This document shows, in pieces, positions 48,851 to 57,982 of a stretch of 64,000 nt of DNA. A program made the position numbers and the translations under genes. Position 1 is the first letter of the stretch; the number at the start of each line of letters is the position of its first letter. The DNA is taken from positions 46,821 through 110,820 of the forward strand of contig JASEGC010000002.1 in NCBI GenBank assembly GCA_030018415.1. Direction: 5' to 3'. The notes beneath the pieces are model-generated. The model searched no databases, had not been told where the DNA came from, and worked only from the letters and a program-made list of their open reading frames with translations. This stretch comes from Candidatus Aenigmatarchaeota archaeon (GTDB taxonomy: Archaea > Aenigmatarchaeota > Aenigmatarchaeia > CG10238-14).

Positions 48851-49738
48851 TTAAACGAGTGGTTCTGACGTCGTAACAATATGATCTACTTTGCTAAACT
48901 TTATGTCAAGATTTCTTTGCAGATTTATTATGTGAAAAACATGATGTATTGGCCTTGCGCCAGGTATCCCAAATTCAGCAAAAGCCTTCATGAGTTCGTC
49001 ATAAAACTTTAAAGTTTGTTTTATCTTCTTTTCCCAACACATACCGTTAAGCTCATCAAAAGGGATTGTGGACCAATCTCTGTAAATTTTTTGCGTCTCC
49101 TTTAAACGTATGCCATATTTTTTGGGGAAACGTTGAAAGAGTCCGTCGATGAAGAACTTGTTCAATGTTACTTCATTAATGTAATCTTTATTCTGCTTCA
49201 AAAAAGATATAGTAAGCCTTATGTCCGTTTCTTTCTCATATGGAAAACCACATATCATATCGAATTGGTTCCATATACCGATCTTGTAGCTTTCTTTTAG
49301 ACATGTTTCAACATGAGATAGTGCAACATTCTTTTGTATGTAATCTAGTATCCTAGGACTTCCACTTTCCAGACCCCATATAAGTCTAGCAGCTCCTGCT
49401 TCTTTTAACTTTCTAAGTAGTTTGGCATCCATATTTTTAAAAGTAGCACAATCGCTCCATGAAATAATTACATCATTTTTGATAATTTCATCCGCAAAAC
49501 TTTCAGCATATTCATAAGTAGGGTTTATCTCCGTATTAAGTATGAAAAAGTATCGTGTGCGATACTTTTTCGAAAGTGTTTTCAAATCCTCGGCCACTTC
49601 TTCTGGGTCTTTCATTCCTAGTAACGGGTATCTTGAATAAAAACAGTAAACGCAACTATTAGGACATCCGTAAACATAAAGTTCACCTGTTGATAAGCCT
49701 TTATGATACCAAGGGAGAAAAAGCAACTTTATTTTCAT
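48851..49738 (-). CDS. B12-type radical SAM homologue lacking the B12-binding domain
   Basis: MKIKLLFLPWYHKGLSTGELYVYGCPNSCVYCFYS: paralogues' first ~17 residues joined directly to the rSAM core; remainder aligns with 49741..51288. Confidence 0.85.
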   Translation of the reverse strand: MKIKLLFLPWYHKGLSTGELYVYGCPNSCVYCFYSRYPLLGMKDPEEVAEDLKTLSKKYRTRYFFILNTEINPTYEYAESFADEIIKNDVIISWSDCATFKNMDAKLLRKLKEAGAARLIWGLESGSPRILDYIQKNVALSHVETCLKESYKIGIWNQFDMICGFPYEKETDIRLTISFLKQNKDYINEVTLNKFFIDGLFQRFPKKYGIRLKETQKIYRDWSTIPFDELNGMCWEKKIKQTLKFYDELMKAFAEFGIPGARPIHHVFHIINLQRNLDIKFSKVDHIVTTSEPLV

Positions 49739-49740
49739 AA

Positions 49741-51288
49741 CTATAACCCCTTTTCTGTTAACCCATTAACAATATTGAAAAATAGCTCGTGGATTGAAGG
49801 TGGTGGATAAAAATACTTATTAATTACCTCTTGTAACATGTTGAAATGATTTATGGATTGCTCAATCTTTTTCTCCCATGGTAAACCATATATTTCATCG
49901 AAGGCAGTTGTAGCCCAATTGAGATGTGTATCAACCCAATCTCGAAGCTTAATCCCATACTCTTGTGGATATTTTCCGAACCTACCATCAACCCAGAATT
50001 TGTTCAGTGAACATGCAGAAATGAATTTTTTATTCTTTTTAAGAAACATGATCGTAGCATTAACATCAACTTCACTTTCGTATGGAAATCCACATATCAG
50101 ATCTAGTTCACTCCATAAGTTAATCTCATGAGCGAACCTCAATATTTTCTCGGCATGACTTACTGTGTAATTCTTCCCGATATATTTTAGTAGAGGCATG
50201 CTCGCTGATTCAAATCCGAATACAAGCCTAGCAGCTCCTGCATCTTTCAACTTTCTTAAAAGTTTTCTATCCATAAGGAAGAAGTTGGCACAATCACTCC
50301 ACATAATGTTAACATCTTGCTTTATTAGCTCTTTCGCTATTCTTTCAGCATATTCATAAATGGGGTTTACAGTAGAATTATGAAAGTAGAAAAATCTCGT
50401 CTTATACTTCTTAGAAAAATATTGTAGATCAGCTGCTACTTCTTCTGGATCTTTCTTACCCCACCAAGTCTGAGTAGAGCAGGAACAAAAAGCGCAATTG
50501 TGTGGACATCCTTTCATGAAAAAATAAGGCAAGACCAATATCTCAGAACTATATCTTGTGCCATTTATTTCTTTTGATATCATTCTTTTGTATAAGTCCA
50601 TAGGTAGGCCTTCAAAGCAGGGTCTCGTGATCATGCATCTCTCTTCATCTCCAAAATCCGTTAGATTGCGCTTACATTCACCATTTTCAACAAAATGCAC
50701 CCCAGGAATCTTTTTTAGATCTAGTCCTTCTTCAAACGCTCTACAAAAATTAAAAGTGATGATTTCTCCACTGGAATCATTAGGATGCCCACGGATCCTG
50801 AAGTCGATTAGACGAGTGGTGAGCAATTTCTCTTCTACATTCTGTCTGATCGAACCACCTATGATTATAATAGGCTCGTATTTTTCTTTCAAGATTTTTG
50901 CTAAAGCTAGAGCTACAGCTCCAGATGAAGGATTGTCAGTCGGCATCAATGAGAAACCGATAATATCAAAACCTTTACAATCTGTCAATTTCATAATTTT
51001 TTCAGCTTCAGCCTCAAATTCAGAATCATGTTTTTTATCAAAAAAATTATTTACTTTCCTTTCATCCATAAATATTCTGAGATTGATCCGTTTTTTCTCG
51101 TCTCTGATTTTTTCGTTATGGTGAAAAAGTTTAATGTCTAGATCATCTTGCTCAACATCAACATGGTTTTCTTTGAGGTAAGAAGTTAGAGTTGCTATTC
51201 CTAATGGCGGATAATGAGGGGGAAAATCTGGCTCTCCTGTGTTAGGGTTACAGTGATACCTCGGAAGGAACAATAATTTAAGTTTCAT
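49741..51288 (-). CDS. B12-binding domain radical SAM protein
   Basis: FPPHYPPLGIATLTSYLKENHVDVEQDDLDIK; FMKGCPHNCAFCSCS; GAARLVFGFESASMPLLKYIGK. Confidence 0.92.
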   Translation of the reverse strand: MKLKLLFLPRYHCNPNTGEPDFPPHYPPLGIATLTSYLKENHVDVEQDDLDIKLFHHNEKIRDEKKRINLRIFMDERKVNNFFDKKHDSEFEAEAEKIMKLTDCKGFDIIGFSLMPTDNPSSGAVALALAKILKEKYEPIIIIGGSIRQNVEEKLLTTRLIDFRIRGHPNDSSGEIITFNFCRAFEEGLDLKKIPGVHFVENGECKRNLTDFGDEERCMITRPCFEGLPMDLYKRMISKEINGTRYSSEILVLPYFFMKGCPHNCAFCSCSTQTWWGKKDPEEVAADLQYFSKKYKTRFFYFHNSTVNPIYEYAERIAKELIKQDVNIMWSDCANFFLMDRKLLRKLKDAGAARLVFGFESASMPLLKYIGKNYTVSHAEKILRFAHEINLWSELDLICGFPYESEVDVNATIMFLKKNKKFISACSLNKFWVDGRFGKYPQEYGIKLRDWVDTHLNWATTAFDEIYGLPWEKKIEQSINHFNMLQEVINKYFYPPPSIHELFFNIVNGLTEKGL

Positions 51289-51298
51289 TCAAACCACT

Positions 51299-52366
51299 TC
51301 ATTTTATATTCTCCAACTTTTCCCTAATTATTTCATTCTCAATTATTTTTTGAGTACAGCATGCTCTACATTCTTTAGGAACTTCCTTCTGAAGCATACT
51401 TTCGCGAAGCCTATCGAAGAAATCCCCGAACCAGATCTCGTTTAATTTGTGAGCGCGAACATTTAACGGACTGTCTGTAGCAAGTGAGCCGCATGGACCA
51501 ACTTCTCCCCTTTGTCCGATCATAATCTTGAACCATGGTTGATAACAAGGAGCTCCTAAAAATCCCGTTTTCTCCTTTAAGTCCTTAGTTAGAAGTTTTG
51601 GGACATCATCTGCCTTTTCTATATACTCGCTTTGAATAAAATGAAGCATGTTAGAACGGATCTCAAAGTCTTTTGCCAAGCTATGGGCCTCCATTATTAT
51701 ATCTCTCAATTCCATCGTTTGTTCTTTATTCATCTTCAATTCTTTACATCTGGTCGTAATCTGCATGAGTGACTGAAGGATGAGGGAGTCACATCCAAGA
51801 TTATGAATGAGTTCAATCATCTCAGGTAGTTTTTTATAGTTTCTATTGGTAAGAACCATGTTTATGGAGACATGGGGTGAATCACTAGCTTCCCTTTCTT
51901 TCTCATGTTTAAAGGTTCGAATTGCTTTTACAACCTTTTTAAAAGTCCCTTTGTCTCTTTGAAAATCATTAGTTGATGCATCGGGTCCGTCCAGACTGAT
52001 TATGATCTCGTCCCAACCGATTTGAATAAGTTCCCTGATATCATTCGGGGTAAAGAGCGTACCGTTAGTAATAACACTACCACTCAAACCGTTTGTTTTT
52101 ATATATCTCATAAGAGAAAGAGCTAATTTCCTCCGGATAAAAGGTTCTCCTCCACCAAAAGAAAAATGTTTTACACCTAATGAGACACAGTCTCCGACGA
52201 CCTTGAAGATTTTTTTTGGAGGTAATTCTTCTTTCTTACTTCCAGAAGGCCGGCAATATACACAGTTTAGATTGCATCTTCCAGTGGGCCATATTTCAGC
52301 CTCGAATGGAGGCTGCCTTTCACCCTTCATCCATCTTTCTAATCTACCGATAACTTCGTCTTTCAT
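51299..52366 (-). CDS. Radical SAM/SPASM protein
   Basis: PTGRCNLNCVYCRPS; FGGGEPFIRR; APCYQPWFKIMIGQRGEVGPCGSL...LNEIWFGDFF...CRACCT. Confidence 0.92.
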   Translation of the reverse strand: MKDEVIGRLERWMKGERQPPFEAEIWPTGRCNLNCVYCRPSGSKKEELPPKKIFKVVGDCVSLGVKHFSFGGGEPFIRRKLALSLMRYIKTNGLSGSVITNGTLFTPNDIRELIQIGWDEIIISLDGPDASTNDFQRDKGTFKKVVKAIRTFKHEKEREASDSPHVSINMVLTNRNYKKLPEMIELIHNLGCDSLILQSLMQITTRCKELKMNKEQTMELRDIIMEAHSLAKDFEIRSNMLHFIQSEYIEKADDVPKLLTKDLKEKTGFLGAPCYQPWFKIMIGQRGEVGPCGSLATDSPLNVRAHKLNEIWFGDFFDRLRESMLQKEVPKECRACCTQKIIENEIIREKLENIK

Positions 52367-52485
52367 GGCATTCTCTATCTTCTAGTAAACGAATACAATT
52401 AACAAGTTATACTATTATTTATAAAAACTTAAACTCTAAAGGAAGGTTATAATCGATGAAATAACTAGTAAAAATAAGGAAAGGT

Positions 52486-53577
52486 ATGATGAAAAATAGC
52501 AGAAGAGAAAGAATAAAAAGTTGGTTGGCCGGAAAGAAAGCACCACCATGGTCAATACAAATTCAGCCAAGCAATAGGTGTAACTTGAACTGTCTCTTTT
52601 GTTGTAGAAGGTTTGAAAAACCAGAAAAGGACAAAATTTCAGATAAAAGGTTACTGGAACTTGTTCGAGAAGCCTATGAGATTGGCGTGAGACATGTCGA
52701 ACTGACTGGAAGGATAGGGGAACCTCTTTTTAGGACAGTATCCTATCGAATGATGAAAAAAATTAAGGAATATGGAATGGAAGGTAACTTACTCACTAAT
52801 GGAACATTACTCACTTCTGGACAAATAAGAAAATTAGTTGAGTTAGGATGGGATAGTATAGTTTTCAGTCTAGATGGACCAACACAAGAGACACATGATC
52901 ATTTAAGAGGGAAAAATGGTGTTTTTGATGGAGTAGTCAATGTGATAAAGAAGATAAACTTCTGGAAAGAGGAATTAAATCAAGAGAAACCGACAATGCT
53001 TTTCTTAACAGTTATTAACAGTCTTAACTATGATAAGCTAGAAGATATGGTTAAATTAGCACATGAACTGGAAGTTAAAATTGTGCAGGTGAGACCGATG
53101 ATAATGCATGCTCTTTCTGGGAAAAAATTAGACCATCTTAAGATAAAGAAGACCCAACTTCCCTCTTTACTTGCTAGCATCTCAAAAGCCCATAAACTAG
53201 CGAATGTATTAAGTATAGATTTATGTTTAGAACATGACCTGAAAACATTAGTTGGTTATATAGAATCTGGTTATCGTCGATCCTTTCCAAAAAAATATGA
53301 GGATAAAGATGGTATGGAATTGAAGAAAGGAGTTGAAGGTGGTTCAAAAGAAATTGAATTACGATGCCTCTTGCCTTTTTGCGAGATGATCATTTTCGCG
53401 GAAGGTACAGTAAGCCCCTGCTGTGTGATTTGGAAACCGAAACCCGAGGAAAATTTTATAGACAGCATTCTGAATAAAAGGTTAGATGAGGTGTGGTATG
53501 GAAAGTGTTTTAATAATTTTAGGTCGAAAATGATAAAAGGTATTTTTCCGTCCTATTGCAAAAATTGTTTCTTGTAA
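52486..53577 (+). CDS. Radical SAM/SPASM protein (GRIGEP variant)
   Basis: PSNRCNLNCLFCCRRF; LTGRIGEPLFR; LRCLLPFCEMIIFAEGTVSPCCVIW...LDEVWYGKCF...CKNCFL. Confidence 0.92.
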   Translation: MMKNSRRERIKSWLAGKKAPPWSIQIQPSNRCNLNCLFCCRRFEKPEKDKISDKRLLELVREAYEIGVRHVELTGRIGEPLFRTVSYRMMKKIKEYGMEGNLLTNGTLLTSGQIRKLVELGWDSIVFSLDGPTQETHDHLRGKNGVFDGVVNVIKKINFWKEELNQEKPTMLFLTVINSLNYDKLEDMVKLAHELEVKIVQVRPMIMHALSGKKLDHLKIKKTQLPSLLASISKAHKLANVLSIDLCLEHDLKTLVGYIESGYRRSFPKKYEDKDGMELKKGVEGGSKEIELRCLLPFCEMIIFAEGTVSPCCVIWKPKPEENFIDSILNKRLDEVWYGKCFNNFRSKMIKGIFPSYCKNCFL

Positions 53578-53636
53578 GACTAGGATTGAAATACTTAAAT
53601 TTTAAAAGAAAAATTGATAAAAGTAAAGGTAACCAA

Positions 53637-54791
53637 ATGTCCAAAAGAGATGACTCGATCAATCATTCTTTATTAGACTGGATTAAACAAATAACTCCTC
53701 CTCCCGCACACGTACAAATCACTCCTACGAATGAATGTAATCTTAATTGTATATTTTGTTGGCGACATGACATAAAGAAAGGGAAAGACCACATCCCCGA
53801 CGATAAATTATTGAGTCTGACAAGAGAGGCTTGTGCTTTTCAACCCGATTTAATAACCATTACTGGTGGGGGAGAACCTCTCCTTAAGCCAGATGTCGTT
53901 ATTTCGATGGCCTCTATTATTAAACAACATGCTAGTATCAGGGGCGAAATAATCACGAATGGTACTTTGTTCGATAAAGAAATAGTTAAAAAGTTAATTA
54001 GTCTTAAATGGGATCTGATAAGCATTTCCATCAATGCTTCGACGGAAAGTTTAGATGACTTTCTTCGGGGAAGAAATGGGACTTATGAAAAAACGATAGA
54101 AGGACTAGAAATTTTTGTAAAATTTAAAAGAAAGTTCAACTCCCCATTTCCACATTTAAAATTTAATGTAGTCATTACGAAACACAACTACAACGATGTT
54201 CAAAATATGGTTAATTTTGCTGCTGAATACAATGCTTCGATTCAAGTACGCCTCGTTAACGAACAACCAGGCAGCGGAAGACCACTCTGTATCCCCGCTG
54301 AAAATTATGAAGAGTTCAAAAAAGAGTTAAAGAATGCTGAGAATCTCGCTCATTCAAAGCACGTCGATTTCTATAAGGACTTTACAGAAAAAGATGTAAA
54401 ATATTATTTGAATCTGGAGAGGAGTGGAGACGTGAAAGGTATAATTTCTGGAAATCAGCTTAGTGAAAGAGAGGTTATGGAAGCATTAAAAAATGGAAAA
54501 ATTCATGATATTGCTGTTTGTACTTTTCCGTTTACAGAGATAAACGTATTCGCTAATGGATACGCTGCGCCATGTGGGGGGTTTTTTCAAGGAGTGCCTG
54601 AAGAATACCCAGAATCTGATTTGGAAATAATAGAATCCGTCGAAGGAAAAAGTTTAAGAGAAATCTGGTATGGAGAGAAATTCAATCGTATGAGAGCTCT
54701 AATGTTGTTGCATCATTTTCCTAGAGCGTGTTTGGCTTGTAATGTAAACTTCATCAACGTATCACGAATTTTTCGAGGATTTGTTCATTAA
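53637..54791 (+). CDS. Radical SAM/SPASM protein (ORF-track start 53556; ATG 53637 preferred)
   Basis: PTNECNLNCIFCWRH; TGGGEPLLK; VCTFPFTEINVFANGYAAPCGGFF...SLREIWYGEKF...CLACNV. Confidence 0.92.
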   Translation: MSKRDDSINHSLLDWIKQITPPPAHVQITPTNECNLNCIFCWRHDIKKGKDHIPDDKLLSLTREACAFQPDLITITGGGEPLLKPDVVISMASIIKQHASIRGEIITNGTLFDKEIVKKLISLKWDLISISINASTESLDDFLRGRNGTYEKTIEGLEIFVKFKRKFNSPFPHLKFNVVITKHNYNDVQNMVNFAAEYNASIQVRLVNEQPGSGRPLCIPAENYEEFKKELKNAENLAHSKHVDFYKDFTEKDVKYYLNLERSGDVKGIISGNQLSEREVMEALKNGKIHDIAVCTFPFTEINVFANGYAAPCGGFFQGVPEEYPESDLEIIESVEGKSLREIWYGEKFNRMRALMLLHHFPRACLACNVNFINVSRIFRGFVH

Positions 54792-56370
54792 GTAATACAA
54801 ATTTTAATCTCAGGTAGCTTCCCAGACAAAAAAAGAGACCTTTTTAGATTCAATTTGCTAGCAATGAAAAACATCTCATGAGGACTAAGAGTTCTCCTCA
54901 AATATCTTTTCTCGAATTCTTCATACTTTTCAAAAAATTTTTGAGTTAATTTCAATCTCTCTTTCCACCTTAAGCCTTTCACTTCATCAAAAGGACGAGA
55001 AGCCCAATCTTTATATCCTTTTTTCCTCTTTAAAATCCGAATATTGTACCTTTCGGGAAGTTCTAAAAATTCTCCATCGAGGTAAAATTTACTTAAGTTC
55101 AAGTCTGTGATGTAATTTTTGTTTCTCTTAAGAAAAATAATGGTCTGATTAACATCTTTCTCGGTCTCATAAGGAAAACCCATGATAATATCTAACTGGA
55201 CGAGGATTTTTTGATGATGAGTTTCCTTAATAATTTTTTCTGCCTCGCTCAAAGTAAAGGGTTTGTGAAGATAGGAGAGCATGCGTGGAGAAGCGGATTC
55301 TAATCCGAACACGAGTCTAGCAGCTCCTGCTTCTTTCAGCAACTCCAAGAGTTTTCTATTCATATTATTAAAAGTAGCAGAGTCTGTCCAGAAGATGTTT
55401 AAGTCATTCTTTATGATTTCTTCGGCCAGATTTTTGGCGTATTGGTAAGTGGAATTTATTTCTGTGTTCAAAAAGTAAAAAAAACGAGTTCTATACTTTT
55501 CTGAGAGGAATATTAAGTCTTCCACAACCTTTTCAGGAGTGTTAAGTGCGACCAAAGGTTCGAGTGAGTACATACAGAATGCACATTTATTGGGGCAACC
55601 TCTTATGAAAAAATAGGGTAGGAAAAATATTTCTGAAGATAGGCCTTCATCAGGTATTTCAAGTCTCCTCTTGTATAATTTAAGAGGCAAACCGTCAAAA
55701 TCTGGTCTTGTGAAAATACATTTCTCTTCTTTTCGATAACGGGGAGTAGTTTCTTTTATTTCTTTATCTTCATGATATCTTATTCCACGAACACTCCTTA
55801 CATCTTTTCTCCTATCGAAGACCTCGCAAAATTCCAGTAAACTTACCTCAGCCGTGGAATAAATTCTAGAGCTCAAGATTTCATAATCGATTAACTCAGA
55901 ACTAAGAAGTTTGTTCCTTGTATCTTTCTCCCCCATTTGACTGTTTATTATCGTCGTAGATCCAAATTTCTCTTTTATTAATTTTGCAAGAACAGCGATG
56001 ATGCCCACTATACTTATGTTCTCGTCTGGAAGTGAAGAAAAACCAAAAACATCAACTCCTCTACATTTCGTTAATTTTAAAATCTTTTCAGCTTCCTCTT
56101 CCAACAGAGGGTCATGTTTCTCTTCTAAAAATTTTTTAATTTTTTTTTCTTCGTTGAACAAAGATAAGTCGATTTTTTAGAATTCTTCGCACTTTGATTA
56201 TGGTGATCGACTTTTACACTGAGGTCGTCTTGATCTACATGAAAATTATGTCCTCTCACAAAACCAGTTAGAGTAGCGATACCAAGTGGAGGAAAAACAG
56301 GGGGCCTAACTACTTCGTTCCTATTGTAGTCGTACTCGAACCTAGGAGTGAATAGAAGCTTCAGTTTCAT
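54788..56370 (-). pseudogene. B12-binding radical SAM protein disrupted by a frameshift (ORFs 56125..56370 and 54788..56161)
   Basis: N-terminal piece MKLKLLFTPRFEYD...FPPLGIATLTGFVRGHNFHVDQDDLSVKVDHHNQSAKNSKK and C-terminal piece FNEEKKIKKFLEEKHDPLLEEEAEKILKLTKCRG together match paralogues; one extra A in the A6 run restores KKIDLSLFNEEKK. Confidence 0.85.
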
Positions 56371-56374
56371 TTTA

Positions 56375-57982
56375 TTAAATCACCTCTTCAAACCTTGGAG
56401 GCTCTTTATGACCAAAGAACATCTTTTTTATTTCTGGATTTTTAGCTATGAAGAAAAGCTCATGAGCATTAGGTACAAAAGATGCAGAAGGATCTAGTGA
56501 GAGATGGACTTTCTCATGAAACTTCGAGAGCTGTTGAACTTTATCCTCCCATTTCAATCCGTGAATTTCATCAAAAACTTCAGTGGACCAATTTCTTTGG
56601 AACTTCTCCTGCTCCCTGCGTCGGATACCATATCTTTCTGGGTAACGTAGCATTAGTCCATTCAAATAGAACTTGTTCAGATTAACCCCTCCTGTAAGAT
56701 ACTTTCCGTTCTTTTTGATGAACCTGATGGTACAGTCGATGTCAAACTCACTCTCATATGGGAAGCCGATTATGACATCTATCTGACTCAAAATCTTTAG
56801 CTTGTAAGTTTCCTTCAATATCTTCTCAGCCTGTGTCGGAGAAAAGTACGGTATCTTAACAAACTTCAACATCTTTGGGCTTCCCGTTTCCATGCCAAAC
56901 ACGAGTCTTGCGGCGCCCGCTTGTTTAAGCTTTCTTAAAAGCTTTCTGTCCATTTTACAAAAAGTCGCGCAATCTGTCCAAACTATGTTAAGGTCTTTTT
57001 TTATGATTTCGTTGGCTAACTTACAAGCGTATTCATAGGTAGGGTTTATAGTAGTGTTTATGAAGAAAAAATTTTTCACTCGATATTTCTTTGATAGTTC
57101 TTCTATCTCAGTTGCAACCTTCTCAGGCTCTTTAGCGGCCCATGTATCACATCCATAGGTGCAGAAAGCACAAGAATTTGGACAACCCCTCACAAAAAAA
57201 TACGGTAAAAAGTTTATGTTAGATTCGTGAGTTTCTCCGTCGATATTGCAACGTAATGTTCTTGTATAGAGTGGTAGAGGAAGTCCATCAAAGTCAGGCT
57301 TTGTTATCATGAATTTTTCTTCGTGACTATATTCCTCTTGTTTGCGTGTGAAAACTAATTCCCCATTTTTCTTGTACACTACACCTGGTATTTTTTCACC
57401 TTCAACTCCCATTTCGAACATCTCGCAGAATTTTAACATGTTAATCTCAGCTATAGAATAAATGGGATCTCCATCGATCACGTAATCGATGAATTTTCCT
57501 TCGAGTAAGCGGTTCATGATATCCTTTCCAAATCCTCCTCCGACAACTACCGCCGCATCGTACTCACTCTTCAAAATTTTTCCTAACACTAAGGCTATGG
57601 CAATACTTGAGGGGTTATCCACGATATTGAGAGAAAAACCTATTATGTCAAACCCTTTACACTTCGTTAATTTTATGATCTTTTCTCCTTCAGTTTCCAG
57701 CTTCTTTTCTTGACCTGTTTTAACTAAGTTCTTTATCCTGTCTTCGTCCATGAAGAGTTTTAAGTTAACCTTTCTCTCTCGATTTTTTGCTTTTTCATTA
57801 TGGCAAGTAACTTTAACATCCAAATCATCCTGCTTTGTTGGAATTTGATTTTCTCTTAGATAAGAGGTTAAGACAGCAATTCCAAGGGGCGGAAACTTAG
57901 CCAAGCCAGTATCAAGCTTACCAGTATCTGGATTACAGTGATAGCGAGGTAGAAATAAAAGTTTTAGTTTCATAATGCCCAA
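56375..57982 (-). CDS. B12-binding domain radical SAM protein
   Basis: KFPPLGIAVLTSYLRENQIPTKQDDLDVK; FVRGCPNSCAFCTYG; GAARLVFGMETGSPKMLKFV. Confidence 0.93.
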   Translation of the reverse strand: MGIMKLKLLFLPRYHCNPDTGKLDTGLAKFPPLGIAVLTSYLRENQIPTKQDDLDVKVTCHNEKAKNRERKVNLKLFMDEDRIKNLVKTGQEKKLETEGEKIIKLTKCKGFDIIGFSLNIVDNPSSIAIALVLGKILKSEYDAAVVVGGGFGKDIMNRLLEGKFIDYVIDGDPIYSIAEINMLKFCEMFEMGVEGEKIPGVVYKKNGELVFTRKQEEYSHEEKFMITKPDFDGLPLPLYTRTLRCNIDGETHESNINFLPYFFVRGCPNSCAFCTYGCDTWAAKEPEKVATEIEELSKKYRVKNFFFINTTINPTYEYACKLANEIIKKDLNIVWTDCATFCKMDRKLLRKLKQAGAARLVFGMETGSPKMLKFVKIPYFSPTQAEKILKETYKLKILSQIDVIIGFPYESEFDIDCTIRFIKKNGKYLTGGVNLNKFYLNGLMLRYPERYGIRRREQEKFQRNWSTEVFDEIHGLKWEDKVQQLSKFHEKVHLSLDPSASFVPNAHELFFIAKNPEIKKMFFGHKEPPRFEEVI

